Assembly: GCF_002159335.1 (NCBI RefSeq)
Contig: NZ_NFHP01000003.1
Span: 62,001 to 126,000, forward strand
Reading direction: 5' to 3'
Source of the DNA: Collinsella sp. An7
GTDB taxonomy: Bacteria > Actinomycetota > Coriobacteriia > Coriobacteriales > Coriobacteriaceae
DNA: 64,000 nt
Part shown: in pieces, positions 50,822 through 60,544 of the stretch
How positions within the stretch are numbered: the stretch's first letter is position 1
How the letters are laid out: each line of letters begins with the position of its first letter
Translations under genes and position numbers: made by a program
The notes under the pieces: model-generated
What the model was told of the DNA's origin: nothing
Seen by the model: only the letters and a program-made list of their open reading frames with translations
Database searches by the model: none

Positions 50822-51750
50822 TGGGGCTTGGCGCACAGGGTGACGGATGGGTTATCAACTGCGGCGAGGACGGGTATCCGAGAATGCTCGAGGACCTTTC
50901 CGACCCGCCGGCGCGCATCTATGGGCGGGGGCGGTTATCTGCCCTGATGGAGCCCTGCTTTGCGATTGTAGGGACGAGGCGCATCACGCCCTATGGCGCT
51001 GCGCTCTGTGAACTCGCGGCGAAACTCGCGGTCGAGAGCGGGCTCACCGTGGTCTCTGGCGGTGCGATCGGGTGTGACCAGGTGGCTGGGCGCGCGGCAC
51101 TCGATGCGGGCGGGGTGCACATCGTTGTCCTCGGCACGGGGGCAGACGTTGTCTATCCCGCCCGGAGCGGGCCGCTCATCGAGCTTGCGCTCGCGCGGGG
51201 CGGGGCGGTCATCTCCCTTGAGCCGTGGGGGATGGGGCCGCGGCGGTATGCGTTTCCCAAACGCAACCGGGTCATCGCGGCGCTCTCACAGGCTGTCTTC
51301 GTTGCAGAGGCGGGCATGCCTTCGGGTACTTTCTCCACGGCGGAGGTTGCCGGCGCCATCGGGCGCGAGCTCCTCGTGGCTCCGGGTTCGGTGTTCTCGG
51401 CGGAATCGCGCGGGACCAACTATCTCATCGAGGCCGGGGCGACGATCATCCCCGATGAGGAGGCCCTCTCATGCGCCATCTCGCGTATCTACGAGACGCT
51501 TCGGACGCAGGCGTTGGGGCATACCAAGCCCGTTGGCGCCACGGCTGAGGAGCGAGAGGCCATTCGCGTTCTCACGGCAACGCCGCTCAGGGCAGACGAG
51601 GTTGCGCGAGCGCTTTCTCTCGATACTCGTGCGTGCCTCGAGCTTTTGAGTGCACTCTCGGTGCAGAGCCTCGTGGAGCGAACGGTCGATGGACGTTACG
51701 CGGCGTCGAGCATCGCGCTCGCCGCACAGACCTCGTTTGGGGCACAATGA
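50818..51750 (+). CDS. dprA: DNA-processing protein DprA
   Basis: 310 residues. DprA loads RecA on incoming single-stranded DNA. The Rossmann core has FAIVGTRRITPYG, VVSGGAIGCDQVAGRAAL (usually SGLARGID), VVLGTGADVVYPARSG, FPKRNRVIAALS and EAGMPSGTFSTAEVA; a winged-helix-like C-terminal domain follows (REAIRVLTATPLRADEVARAL). Start ATG 50818 overlaps the comM stop; ATG 50821 is next. The usual topA neighbour is missing and trmFO follows. Confidence 0.94.
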   Translation: MMGLGAQGDGWVINCGEDGYPRMLEDLSDPPARIYGRGRLSALMEPCFAIVGTRRITPYGAALCELAAKLAVESGLTVVSGGAIGCDQVAGRAALDAGGVHIVVLGTGADVVYPARSGPLIELALARGGAVISLEPWGMGPRRYAFPKRNRVIAALSQAVFVAEAGMPSGTFSTAEVAGAIGRELLVAPGSVFSAESRGTNYLIEAGATIIPDEEALSCAISRIYETLRTQALGHTKPVGATAEEREAIRVLTATPLRADEVARALSLDTRACLELLSALSVQSLVERTVDGRYAASSIALAAQTSFGAQ

Positions 51751-51801
51751 GGTGCACGATTCCGAGGCGGTCCGCCGCCGTGGCAGAAAGGTGGGGGAGC
51801 G

Positions 51802-53130
51802 ATGTCTTTTGAGACCGTGACCGTGGTGGGTGGAGGCCTTGCCGGCTCTGAATGCGCGCTGGCGCTCGCCGCGCGCGGCGTGCCCGTTCGGCTCTTTGAG
51901 ATGCGTCCCGGCACGCAGTCCCCGGCGCACCATACGGGCCATCTTGCGGAGCTCGTCTGCTCCAACTCGCTCAAGGCAACGCGTCTCGATTCTGCCGCGG
52001 GACTCCTTAAGGAGGAGCTCCGGCGCATGGGCAGCACGCTCATCGCGTGCGCGGAGGAGGCTGCCGTCCCGGCAGGTGGAGCGCTTGCGGTCGACCGCGA
52101 AGCCTTCTCGCGCGCGGTGGAGGAGCGCGTTGCGGCTGAGCCTTTCATCGAGGTTGTGCACGAGGAGGTGACCTCCATCCCCGAGGGTAGGGTTGTCATC
52201 GCCGCGGGCCCGCTGTGCTCTCCCGAGCTTGCCGCTCGGGTGCAAGGACTTGTGGGCGGGGAGGCGCTCTCGTTCTTCGATGCCGCGGCACCCATTGTGG
52301 ACGCTGCGACGCTCGACCGCTCGGTTCTCTTCACGCAGTCGCGCTACGACGATGCCGCGGGCGGCGACTACCTCAACGCCCCCTTCAACAAGGAGGAGTA
52401 TGAGCGCTTCATCGACGAGCTTCTCGCCGCCGAGCGTGTGGTGCAGAAGGACTTCGAGCGGCGGGACCTCTTCCAGGCGTGCCAGCCCATCGAGGAGGTG
52501 GCGCGCACGGGGCGCGACGCGGTGCGCTTTGGCGCGCTCAAGCCCGTGGGGCTCACCGATCCGCGGACCGGGCATCGTCCTTGGGCAGCGGTTCAGCTGC
52601 GCGCGGAGAACCGCGAGGGCACCGCGTACAACCTCGTCGGTTTTCAGACCAACCTCACCTGGCCCGAGCAGCGGCGTGTCTTCCGCTTGATTCCCGGGCT
52701 CGAGCAGGCGGAGTTCTTCCGCTATGGCGTGATGCACCGCAACACCTTCGTGGATGCGCCGCACGTGCTCGATCGCACGTTTGCGGTTCCGGGCACGACG
52801 GTGCGCCTTGCCGGGCAGATCTGCGGAACGGAGGGGTATGTGGAGGCGATTGCCTCGGGGCTCCTCGCTGCGCTCAACACGTATGCCGAGCTTATCGGTG
52901 CGCCGGCAGTGGAGCTTCCCGCTACGGGTGCCCTGGGCTCCCTCGTGGCCTATGCGACCGACCCCGCCACGCAGGGTTACCAGCCCATGCATGTGAACTT
53001 CGGTCTCGTGCCGCCGCTTACGGATGGCAAGCGCCGCTCCAAACGCGACCGCTACGCTGCCTACAGTTCCCGTGCGCTGGCAGACCTCGATGCCTATCTC
53101 GCCACCCGCGGGGACGTGTTCCGGTCGTGA
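51802..53130 (+). CDS. trmFO: folate/FAD-dependent tRNA (uracil-54-C5)-methyltransferase TrmFO
   Basis: 442 residues. It makes ribothymidine at position 54 of tRNA with methylene-tetrahydrofolate and FAD, unlike SAM-dependent TrmA. The dinucleotide loop VVGGGLAGSECAL (residues 8-20), RPGTQSPAHHTGHLAELVCSNSLK and GYVEAIASGLLAALN are family features. ATG 51802 follows GGTGGGGG. Its stop overlaps the xerC start (GTGA). Confidence 0.95.
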   Translation: MSFETVTVVGGGLAGSECALALAARGVPVRLFEMRPGTQSPAHHTGHLAELVCSNSLKATRLDSAAGLLKEELRRMGSTLIACAEEAAVPAGGALAVDREAFSRAVEERVAAEPFIEVVHEEVTSIPEGRVVIAAGPLCSPELAARVQGLVGGEALSFFDAAAPIVDAATLDRSVLFTQSRYDDAAGGDYLNAPFNKEEYERFIDELLAAERVVQKDFERRDLFQACQPIEEVARTGRDAVRFGALKPVGLTDPRTGHRPWAAVQLRAENREGTAYNLVGFQTNLTWPEQRRVFRLIPGLEQAEFFRYGVMHRNTFVDAPHVLDRTFAVPGTTVRLAGQICGTEGYVEAIASGLLAALNTYAELIGAPAVELPATGALGSLVAYATDPATQGYQPMHVNFGLVPPLTDGKRRSKRDRYAAYSSRALADLDAYLATRGDVFRS

Positions 53131-54200
53131 GCGGCTCTGTAGGCGAGACTGCCCGCGTAGGGATGCCGGCAGACCAAGGGTTGAGCGGCGGCTTGCCGGA
53201 GGTTCAGGCGGCTGGTGATACGCCGGATGGTGAGGTCCCTCGAGCACGGGGGGCTTCGCCCACGGTCGGATCGGGCGCATCGGGGGATGCGGCGTATCTC
53301 CAAGCGCTCGACGGCTTTATCGCCTACATCTCGCGCGTCGCGGGGCTTTCTCCCGAGACTGTCCGTGCCTATGAGGGGCATCTCGAGGCCTACGGTGCTT
53401 GGGTCGCGCGAGCGGGGGTAGACCCGCTCAGGCCGAGCGTGCGCGAGCTCAGACGCTACCTCGCCGACTTCCGTGCCGCGCGGTATGCCCCGCGCACCGT
53501 GGCCGCGCACCTTTCGGCGATCCGGTCGTTCTTCAAATGGTGCGAGCTCGAGGGAATCGTCACCGCGTCGGTGGTCTCCACCATCCAGACGCCCAAGATT
53601 CCGCAGACGCTCCCCAAGACGATCGAGGGCTCCCAGATGGACCGCCTCCTTGCCGCGCCCGACCTCACCTGTCCGGAGGGGCTCCGCGATGCCTGCATGC
53701 TCGAGCTCTTCTATGCCACGGGCGCCCGCATCTCGGAGCTTGCCGCGCTCGACCTTGAGAGCTTCGACGCCTCTGACCGTACAGTCAGGCTCTTCGGCAA
53801 AGGGTCCAAGGAGCGCGTAGTGCCCGTCTACCGGCGCGCTTTCGATGCCATGCGGCGCTATGTGACCGAGGGTCGGGGAGAGCTTCTTGCGGGGGCTGGG
53901 CGTCACGAGAACACGGCCGGGCTGCACGCGCTCTTCATCTCCCGGCGGGGCAACCGTATGGATGCGGCGGCACTGCGGTATCGCTTTCGGGCGCTCGCCC
54001 GAAAGGCGGGGCTCCCCGCGGACATCACGCCCCACGCGATGCGCCACACCTTCGCGACCGATCTCCTCGCAGGCGGCGCAGACCTGCGGAGCGTTCAGGA
54101 GCTTCTTGGCCACGCGAGTCTTTCCACCACGCAGCTCTACACCCACCTCACGCCCGAGCGACTCAAAGCTGCGGTTCACCAGGCTCATCCGCGTGGGTAG
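53127..54200 (+). CDS. xerC: tyrosine recombinase XerC/XerD
   Basis: 357 residues. Site-specific recombinase that resolves chromosome dimers at dif. The SAM-like core-binding domain (about 55-140) is followed by the catalytic domain with GARISELAAL (Arg, about 200), HAMRHTFATDLL (His-x-x-Arg, about 302), LGHASLSTTQLYTH (His and nucleophilic Tyr, about 337). The first ~50 residues are Gly/Ala/Pro-rich and probably disordered. GTG 53127 overlaps the trmFO stop; ATG 53163 is an alternative. Context (trmFO-xerC-rpsB) favours XerC, without the hslVU-codY genes often seen in Firmicutes. Confidence 0.92.
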   Translation: MSGSVGETARVGMPADQGLSGGLPEVQAAGDTPDGEVPRARGASPTVGSGASGDAAYLQALDGFIAYISRVAGLSPETVRAYEGHLEAYGAWVARAGVDPLRPSVRELRRYLADFRAARYAPRTVAAHLSAIRSFFKWCELEGIVTASVVSTIQTPKIPQTLPKTIEGSQMDRLLAAPDLTCPEGLRDACMLELFYATGARISELAALDLESFDASDRTVRLFGKGSKERVVPVYRRAFDAMRRYVTEGRGELLAGAGRHENTAGLHALFISRRGNRMDAAALRYRFRALARKAGLPADITPHAMRHTFATDLLAGGADLRSVQELLGHASLSTTQLYTHLTPERLKAAVHQAHPRG

Positions 54201-54284
54201 GGCGTACGCTGTAGGCGCGCTGGGCACGGCCCAGCGCGAGGTTGCGGTTCTCGTGACGAAACCGTCGCGACCCAAATTCTTACC

Positions 54285-54313
54285 TTGGAATGAGCCGCGC
54301 AACCTGCTATCAT
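54285..54313 (+). promoter_or_regulatory. sigma-70 promoter for rpsB-tsf
   Basis: TTGGAA at 54285-54290 and TATCAT at 54308-54313 with a 17-base spacer; TGC directly before the -10 gives an extended -10. The leader to rpsB is about 135 nt, long enough for the S2 autoregulatory structure known in other bacteria, which I did not resolve. Confidence 0.65.
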
Positions 54314-54453
54314 TTCGACCGTTGCCGCAAGGCAGCGCGTATTCATCACACACGTGCGGCTACTTTCGCGCCGTGGTGCCCAGAGCTGGTAGCACTATCT
54401 GGGTGGCGACGGGAGGCTGACCCCGCACGGAGGCGAACCACAGGAGGTTTGAC

Positions 54454-55224
54454 ATGGCTACCAAGATCAACATTCGCACGCTCCTCGAGGCCGGGTGCCA
54501 CTTCGGTCACCAGACCCGCCGCTGGAACCCCAAGATGAAGCCCTACATCTTCGGTGAGCGCAACGGCATCTACATCCTCGACCTCAAGCAGACCATCATC
54601 AACGCCGACCAGGCCTACACCTTCCTGCGCAACGCCGCCAAGAGCGGCAAGGTGCTCTTCGTCGGCACCAAGAAGCAGGCTCAGGAGCCTGTCAAGGCCG
54701 CGGCTGAGCGTGCCGGCATGCCCTACATCAACCAGCGCTGGCTCGGTGGCATGCTCACCAACTTCGTGACCATCCGCTCCCGCATCAACCGCATGGAGGA
54801 GCTCGAGGCCATGGTCGCCGACGGTCGCATGGCGGTTCTGCCCAAGAAGGAGCAGGCTGTCCTCGGCAAGGAGCTCGCTAAGCTCCAGACCAACCTCGGT
54901 GGCGCTCGTGACCTCAAGACCCTTCCGGCCGCTCTCTTTGTGATCGACACTAAGCGCGAGGAGAACGCCATCAAGGAGGCCCGCCGTCTCAACATCCCGG
55001 TTGTCGCCCTCATCGACACCAACTCCGACCCCGACGAGGTCGACTACGGCATCCCCTGCAACGACGATGCCATCTCCGCCGTCACCCTTATGTGCGAGCT
55101 CATGGCCGATGCCTGCCTCGCCGGTGCCGGCAAGGAGCAGATCTCTGAGGCCGAGATGGCCGGCACCGCTCCGGCCGAGGAGGCCGCGCCTGTCGCCGAG
55201 GCCGCTGCGGCCGACGCCGAGTAA
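54454..55224 (+). CDS. rpsB: 30S ribosomal protein uS2
   Basis: 256 residues. Diagnostic segments are [62 protein letters not shown] and [20 protein letters not shown]. The last 25 residues form an Ala/Glu-rich tail. CAGGAGG precedes ATG 54454. Followed by tsf 46 bases later, the usual pair. Confidence 0.97.
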   Translation: MATKINIRTLLEAGCHFGHQTRRWNPKMKPYIFGERNGIYILDLKQTIINADQAYTFLRNAAKSGKVLFVGTKKQAQEPVKAAAERAGMPYINQRWLGGMLTNFVTIRSRINRMEELEAMVADGRMAVLPKKEQAVLGKELAKLQTNLGGARDLKTLPAALFVIDTKREENAIKEARRLNIPVVALIDTNSDPDEVDYGIPCNDDAISAVTLMCELMADACLAGAGKEQISEAEMAGTAPAEEAAPVAEAAAADAE

Positions 55225-55270
55225 GACGCTTAGACGCAACGACTCACTTCTATCTCTGAAAGGACAGAAC

Positions 55271-56143
55271 ATGGCTCAGATTACCGCCGCTATGGTCAAA
55301 GAGCTCCGCGAGATGACCGACTCTCCGATGATGGAGTGCAAGAAGGCTCTCGTCGAGGCTGACGGCGACATGAACGCCGCCGTGGACATCCTCCGCAAGA
55401 ACGGCCTTGCCGCTGCTGCCAAGAAGGCCGGTCGCGAGACCAACGAGGGTGCCGTGGGTGCCTACGTCTCGGCCGACGGCCGTGAGGGCGCGCTCGTCGA
55501 GGTCGCCTGCGAGACCGACTTCGTGGGCTCCAACCCCAAGTTCACCGGCTTTGCCACCAACGTGGCCGAGATCGCCGCTGCCAACGAGCCGGCCGACGTC
55601 GACGCCCTTCTCGCCTGCACCATGGCCGGCGAGACCGTCCAGGCTGAGCTCACCGAGCTCATTCACACCATGGGCGAGAATATGAAGATCTCACGCTTCG
55701 CTGTGCGCAAGCCCGCTGCCGGTGCCGTTTCGAGCTACGTCCACATGGGCGGCAAGATCGGCGTTCTCGTTGAGTTCTCCTTCGAGAAGCCCGAGACCGC
55801 CGAGGCCGAGGCCTTTAAGACCTTTGCTCACGACGTTGCCATGCAGGTCGCTGCCACCGCTCCCATCTGCGCTGTTCGCGAGGACGTTCCGCAGGAGACC
55901 ATCGACCACGAGGTCTCGATCTACAAGGCGCAGGCTGCCGAGTCCGGTAAGCCCGAGGCCATCCAGGAGAAGATGGCTGTCGGCCGCCTCGAGAAGTTCT
56001 ACAAGGGCGTTGTGCTCAACGAGCAGGAGTTCATCAAGGATTCCAGCATGACCATCTCGCAGTATGCTGCCAAGGTCAGCAAGGAGCTCGGCGACACCAT
56101 CAAGGTGTGCGGCTTCGATCGTCTCGCCCGCGGCGAGGAGTAA
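55271..56143 (+). CDS. tsf: translation elongation factor Ts
   Basis: 290-residue nucleotide exchange factor for EF-Tu. The start ITAAMVKELREMTDSPMMEC and the TDFV loop in EVACETDFVGSNPKF (about residues 78-92) are the EF-Tu-contact motifs; the two-lobed core and SMTISQYAAKVSKELG near the end are typical. AAAGGA upstream. The open frame extends upstream over rpsB without support. Ends at a clear terminator. Confidence 0.97.
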   Translation: MAQITAAMVKELREMTDSPMMECKKALVEADGDMNAAVDILRKNGLAAAAKKAGRETNEGAVGAYVSADGREGALVEVACETDFVGSNPKFTGFATNVAEIAAANEPADVDALLACTMAGETVQAELTELIHTMGENMKISRFAVRKPAAGAVSSYVHMGGKIGVLVEFSFEKPETAEAEAFKTFAHDVAMQVAATAPICAVREDVPQETIDHEVSIYKAQAAESGKPEAIQEKMAVGRLEKFYKGVVLNEQEFIKDSSMTISQYAAKVSKELGDTIKVCGFDRLARGEE

Positions 56144-56166
56144 GCGCTAACACATCGCGCAGGAGG

Positions 56167-56194
56167 GGAGGGGCCTTCGGGTCCCTCCTTTTTT
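56167..56194 (+). terminator. rho-independent terminator after tsf
   Basis: A 9-bp stem (56167-56175 with 56180-56188) capped by a TTCG tetraloop and followed by six T residues. Confidence 0.9.
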
Positions 56195-56340
56195 ATGCCG
56201 CTGAGGGGTGGCTTCCTCAGGCTGTGCACCGCCATGCGGTGGGGGCTCGGTAAAATCCGGCCCTTCACGCTCGCGGCATGCCCCTTCGGTGTTCTTTGCT
56301 AGAATGTTACAAGTTATACCATCGGGTAAGGAGGGACCCT

Positions 56341-57063
56341 GTGTCCGACTACCAGTACCAGCGCGTGCTCCTCAAGCTTTCTGGCGAGGCACTCATGGGC
56401 GAGGGCGACTACGGCATCGACCCTGCCGTCACCGACCGGCTCGCCCGTGACATCAAGGCCCTGCACGATGAGGGTCTTCAGATCGGCATTGTCGTCGGCG
56501 GCGGAAACATTTTCCGCGGTATCGCCGGCGCTGCGGGTGGCATGGACCGCGCGCAGGCCGACTATATCGGCATGCTCGCCACGGTCATGAACGCACTTGC
56601 CCTCCAGGATGCCTTCGAGCGGGTCGACTGCTCCTGCCGCGTGATGAGCGCCATCCAGATGAACGAGGTTTGCGAGCCCTACATTCGCCGTCGCGCGATG
56701 CACCACCTTGAGAAGGGCGATATCGTCATCTTTGCCGCCGGTTCGGGCAACCCCTACTTCACTACCGATACCGCCGCGGCGCTCCGCGCCTGCGAGATCG
56801 ACGCCGACTGTCTCATCAAGGCCACCAAGGTTAACGGTATCTACGACAAGGATCCTGCCAAGTTTGACGATGCGGTGCGCTTCGATCGCATCTCCTACCA
56901 CGAGGTCCTGCTTCGCGGGCTTCAGGTCATGGACTCCACGGCCACAGCCCTTTGTCAGGACAATCGCATGCCCATCATCGTCCTCAACATCGAGGGCGAG
57001 AACCATATCAAGCGCGCCCTCATGGGCGAGGCCATCGGCACCGTCGTCGTACAGGAGGATTAG
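56341..57063 (+). CDS. pyrH: UMP kinase PyrH
   Basis: 240-residue hexameric kinase that phosphorylates UMP to [23 protein letters not shown] (residues 8-27), [33 protein letters not shown] and [15 protein letters not shown] are the amino-acid-kinase-fold motifs. GTG 56341 has AAGGAGGG upstream. An extended -10 box TGCTAGAAT (56297-56305) may be its promoter. Starts the pyrH-frr-uppS-cdsA-dxr-rseP-ispG run. Confidence 0.96.
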   Translation: MSDYQYQRVLLKLSGEALMGEGDYGIDPAVTDRLARDIKALHDEGLQIGIVVGGGNIFRGIAGAAGGMDRAQADYIGMLATVMNALALQDAFERVDCSCRVMSAIQMNEVCEPYIRRRAMHHLEKGDIVIFAAGSGNPYFTTDTAAALRACEIDADCLIKATKVNGIYDKDPAKFDDAVRFDRISYHEVLLRGLQVMDSTATALCQDNRMPIIVLNIEGENHIKRALMGEAIGTVVVQED

Positions 57064-57065
57064 CA

Positions 57066-57599
57066 ATGGCAGACATCACCGCTCATATGGACAAGTCCCT
57101 CGAGGCGCTGCGTCATAACTTCTCTAAGGTCCGCACCGGCCGTGCGAACCCCAACATCTTGGGCGATATCACGGTCGATTACTACGGTGTAGCCACCCCC
57201 ATCACCCAGGTTGCCGCCGTCAAGGTGCCTGAGGCTCACATGCTCATGGTCGAGCCTTGGGATAAATCGATCCTCAACGCCATCGTGCACGCCATCAACG
57301 CCTCAGACCTTGGCATCACGCCGAGCTCCGATGGCACCGTGGTGCGCCTGCCCTTCCCGGCGCCCACCGAGGAGCGTCGTCGCGAGCTCGTCAAGGAGTG
57401 CCGTGAGCTTGCCGAGCAGGCGCGCGTCTCGATCCGCAACATCCGTCGCGACTTCAACAACAAGCTCGAGCGCGACGAGGAGCTCTCCGAGGACGAGATT
57501 CGTCGCGAGCAGGCTAAGGTCCAGAAGCACACCGATGAGTACATCAAGAAGATCGACGAGATGCTCAAGGCCAAAGAGGCCGAGGTTATGGAGATCTAG
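57066..57599 (+). CDS. frr: ribosome recycling factor
   Basis: 177-residue RRF, which with EF-G splits post-termination ribosomes. Family motifs: LRHNFSKVRTGRANPNIL (residues 15-32), YYGVATPITQVAAV, PWDKSILNAI, LPFPAPTEERRRELVK and SIRNIRRDFNNKLE. It is slightly shorter than usual (about 185). It starts 2 bases after pyrH; the upstream open frame is antisense-free but unsupported. Confidence 0.97.
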   Translation: MADITAHMDKSLEALRHNFSKVRTGRANPNILGDITVDYYGVATPITQVAAVKVPEAHMLMVEPWDKSILNAIVHAINASDLGITPSSDGTVVRLPFPAPTEERRRELVKECRELAEQARVSIRNIRRDFNNKLERDEELSEDEIRREQAKVQKHTDEYIKKIDEMLKAKEAEVMEI

Positions 57600-57602
57600 A
57601 CC

Positions 57603-58403
57603 ATGACCGATACCGTAGACGACTCGACCTTCGAGACGTATTTCTCTCATGCGCCGGCGGGCGTGGACATCTCCGCGCTCGACCGGTCGCGTATCCCGCG
57701 GCACATCTCGTGCATCATGGACGGCAATGGCCGCTGGGCAACCGCCCAGGGCCTGCCGCGCGGTGAGGGGCACAAGGCGGGCATCGTCTCGCTTCGCGAG
57801 ATCATCACGGCCTGCGTGCGCCTTGAGGTCGAGGTGCTCTCGGCCTACGCGTTCTCGACCGAGAATTGGTCGCGGCCCCAGGCTGAGGTCAACCTGCTGA
57901 TGCACCTTTTTGCCCAGACGTTTATCCAGGAGTTGCCGCTTCTGAAGCGCGAGAACGTCCGCGTGGTCTTTCTGGGTGATATCTCGGCACTTCCGGCCGA
58001 GACGCGCGAGGTGTTTGAGCGCGGTCTTGCCGAGACGGCCGCTCACACCGGCATGGTTCTCGCCCTCGCGGTGAACTATGGGGCTCGTGCCGAACTGGCG
58101 CGAGCCGCCCGCAGGCTTGCCGAGCGTGCCGTTGCCGGCGAGCTCGATCCTGCGCAGATTGACGAGGACGCCGTGGCGGGTGAGCTCTACACCGCGGGCC
58201 TGCCCGACCCAGAACTCGTTATCCGCACCTCCGGCGAGATGCGGCTTTCCAACTACCTTCTGTGGCAGGTCGCCTACGCCGAGTTCTATATCACCGATAC
58301 CTACTGGCCCGATTTCAACCGGTGGGAGCTCGTCCAGGCCATTATCGCGTTCCAGCAGCGTGATAGGCGCTTTGGCGGACTCTCCAAGAAAGAAGAAGCG
58401 TGA
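57603..58403 (+). CDS. uppS: undecaprenyl diphosphate synthase
   Basis: 266 residues. Cis-prenyltransferase that makes the C55 lipid carrier for wall synthesis from IPP. HISCIMDGNGRWATAQGLPR (about residues 35-54, catalytic Asp), AFSTENWSRP, and RTSGEMRLSNYLLWQVAYAE plus FYITDTYWPDF near the end are diagnostic. An amino-terminal extension of about 30 residues precedes the core. It starts 3 bases after frr; substrates come from the Dxr/IspG pathway encoded just downstream. Confidence 0.96.
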   Translation: MTDTVDDSTFETYFSHAPAGVDISALDRSRIPRHISCIMDGNGRWATAQGLPRGEGHKAGIVSLREIITACVRLEVEVLSAYAFSTENWSRPQAEVNLLMHLFAQTFIQELPLLKRENVRVVFLGDISALPAETREVFERGLAETAAHTGMVLALAVNYGARAELARAARRLAERAVAGELDPAQIDEDAVAGELYTAGLPDPELVIRTSGEMRLSNYLLWQVAYAEFYITDTYWPDFNRWELVQAIIAFQQRDRRFGGLSKKEEA

Positions 58404-58406
58404 CCG

Positions 58407-59306
58407 ATGGAGCAGCCTGATTCCGCCCCGTCATCTTCATCCAGACCGCGAACCGAGCGCTTGAAGCGCGTTGCGCCCCGGCAGGATGCTCCTAAAGACA
58501 GCACCTCCGCGTTTGCCACGCGCGTAGTCTCGGGAGTGGTGTACGCGGTCCTCTTTATCGCGTGCCTCATCGCAGGGTCTCTTACAACGGCTGGCTTCGT
58601 CGCGCTCATCAGCGCGCTTTGCTGCTACGAGTTCTTCCAGATGATGCGCCTCGACGGTAAGGTTCCCAACATGCTCCTGGGCGTCGCCGCCGCGGCACTC
58701 TTTCCCCTTGCCGCGCTTGGCGAGAGCATCGCCATGACGGCGCTCATCTTTATCTTTGTGCTCTCGTGCGGGCTCTGGTATGTCTACACGCCGCGCACGC
58801 GCATCGCCGATGTTGCCGTGACCCTCATGGGGCCGCTCTACACGGGATTTATGCTCTCGTCGATCGTGCTCCTGCGCGATGCCGAGCCGGGGCTTGCCGG
58901 AGCGCTTCTGGCCATCGGGTCGTGTGCATCGCTGTGGGTGTCCGACTCGCTCGCCTACCTCGTGGGCCGGCAGTTCGGCCGGCATAAGATGGCGCCCAAG
59001 ATCTCTCCCAAAAAGTCGTGGGAAGGCTTTGCGGGCGGCATCGCGGGGGCAGTCATCATCTGGCTCATTGTGTGGGCCACACATTTCTTCCCGCTCGAGC
59101 TCTGGTACGCCGTCCTCACAGGCGTGGTGGTGTCGGTGCTCGGGGTTTTCGGCGACCTCATCGAGAGCCGCATCAAGCGCGGTGTTGGCGTCAAGGACTC
59201 GGGGAACCTCATCCCCGGCCACGGTGGCATGCTCGACCGGTGCGATTCGCTTATCTTTGGATGCATCACCGCTCAGCTCATGCTTGTGATCGGAGGCATT
59301 TTATGA
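58407..59306 (+). CDS. cdsA: phosphatidate cytidylyltransferase CdsA
   Basis: 299-residue membrane enzyme that makes CDP-diacylglycerol from phosphatidate and CTP. After a hydrophilic, basic first 30 residues there are about eight membrane helices. The signature segment GVKDSGNLIPGHGGMLDRCDS (about residues 261-281) and SDSLAYLVGRQFGRHKMAPKISPKKSWEG are characteristic. ATG 58407 starts 3 bases after uppS and the stop overlaps dxr (ATGA). Confidence 0.95.
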   Translation: MEQPDSAPSSSSRPRTERLKRVAPRQDAPKDSTSAFATRVVSGVVYAVLFIACLIAGSLTTAGFVALISALCCYEFFQMMRLDGKVPNMLLGVAAAALFPLAALGESIAMTALIFIFVLSCGLWYVYTPRTRIADVAVTLMGPLYTGFMLSSIVLLRDAEPGLAGALLAIGSCASLWVSDSLAYLVGRQFGRHKMAPKISPKKSWEGFAGGIAGAVIIWLIVWATHFFPLELWYAVLTGVVVSVLGVFGDLIESRIKRGVGVKDSGNLIPGHGGMLDRCDSLIFGCITAQLMLVIGGIL

Positions 59307-60517
59307 TCTCCAACCCCACTGCTTCTTCCTGCGAAGCATATTCCTCGTCTGTTGTGGGTGCGCCCCGTCAACGCGTTACCATTTTGGGGTGCACCGGCTC
59401 CATCGGCGCCCAGGCGCTCGATGTCTGCCGGCAGCATGCCGACAGGCTCCAGGTTGTCGCGCTTTCGGCCCACTCCCGCACCGAGGAGCTGGTCCGGGCC
59501 GCACGGGAGTTTACCGTGCCCATCGTGGCCGTTACAGACCCGGCACATGCGGAGGACTCCTGTCTTTCCGAGCTTCCGGAGGGCACGAAGCTTTTGGTGG
59601 GGGAGAGCGCCCTTGAAGAGCTTGCGGTGCTCCCCGAGGCCGACACCGTGGTCGTCTCGGTGGTGGGGGCTGTGGGTCTTCGTGCGAGCTATGCGGTCCT
59701 CAAAGCGGGGAAGCGCCTCGCTCTCGCCAACAAGGAGTCGCTCGTGGTGGGCGGCGACCTGCTCATGCCGCTCGCGCAACCGGGTCAACTCCTGCCCGTC
59801 GATTCTGAGCACAGCGCCATCTTCCAGTGCCTCTTGGGGGAGCGCGCCGCAGAGATTCACTGCATCTGGCTCACCTGCTCGGGCGGTCCCTTCTTTGGGC
59901 GGAACCGAGAGGAGCTCGAGGGCGTTACGCGCGCACAGGCGCTGGCTCATCCCACGTGGAATATGGGCGCCAAGATTACCATCGATTCGGCCACGCTCAT
60001 GAACAAGGGTTTTGAGCGCATCGAGGCAGCGCAGCTCTTTGGACTGCCCATGGAGCGCATCCCGGTCCTCATCCAGCGTGAGAGCCGCGTCCACTCCATG
60101 GTGGAGTACGTCGACGGTGCCGTGATCGCGCATCTTGGCGCCTCGGACATGCGCCTTCCCATCCAGTACGCCCTGTCGTATCCTGAGCGGTGGGAGACTC
60201 CTGCCGAGCGGATCGACTTCCGCACGATCGGATCGCTCACCTTTGACGCGCCTGACCCCGAGGTGTTTCGCTGCCTTGCGCTCGCTGAGGAGGCCGGCCG
60301 CACGGGCGGTACGGCCCCCTGCGTGCTCAATGCGGCCAACGAGGTCGCGGTGGCGGCGTTCCTGGCGGAGTCGTGTTCTTTCACGGCAATCGATGCCTGC
60401 GTGGCCCATTGCCTGGAGCTCCATGATGCTCGGCGGGTAGAATCGCTGGAGCAACTGCACGACATCGACCGCTGGGCTCGTGCCGAGGCCTCTTGCTTTT
60501 TGGCTGGGCTGAGCTAG
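59303..60517 (+). CDS. dxr: 1-deoxy-D-xylulose 5-phosphate reductoisomerase
   Basis: 404 residues. First committed enzyme of the MEP/DXP isoprenoid pathway, NADPH-dependent. VTILGCTGSIGAQALDVC (about residues 28-45) is the NADPH loop; ALANKESLVVGGDLLMPLA, PVDSEHSAIFQCL and SGGPFFGRNREEL (metal and substrate loops) plus NMGAKITIDSATLMNKG are diagnostic. The first ~25 residues are a Ser-rich extension. ATG 59303 overlaps the cdsA stop. Confidence 0.96.
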   Translation: MISNPTASSCEAYSSSVVGAPRQRVTILGCTGSIGAQALDVCRQHADRLQVVALSAHSRTEELVRAAREFTVPIVAVTDPAHAEDSCLSELPEGTKLLVGESALEELAVLPEADTVVVSVVGAVGLRASYAVLKAGKRLALANKESLVVGGDLLMPLAQPGQLLPVDSEHSAIFQCLLGERAAEIHCIWLTCSGGPFFGRNREELEGVTRAQALAHPTWNMGAKITIDSATLMNKGFERIEAAQLFGLPMERIPVLIQRESRVHSMVEYVDGAVIAHLGASDMRLPIQYALSYPERWETPAERIDFRTIGSLTFDAPDPEVFRCLALAEEAGRTGGTAPCVLNAANEVAVAAFLAESCSFTAIDACVAHCLELHDARRVESLEQLHDIDRWARAEASCFLAGLS

Positions 60518-60544
60518 CGGTCCTGCATAAGGGAGCTCCTCTTC

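Noticed and set aside
53595-53602. Extra class-1 loop block TTCCGCAG inside xerC
   Set aside because: A single 8-mer within coding sequence, without the CGAGGAC block or complementary flanks.
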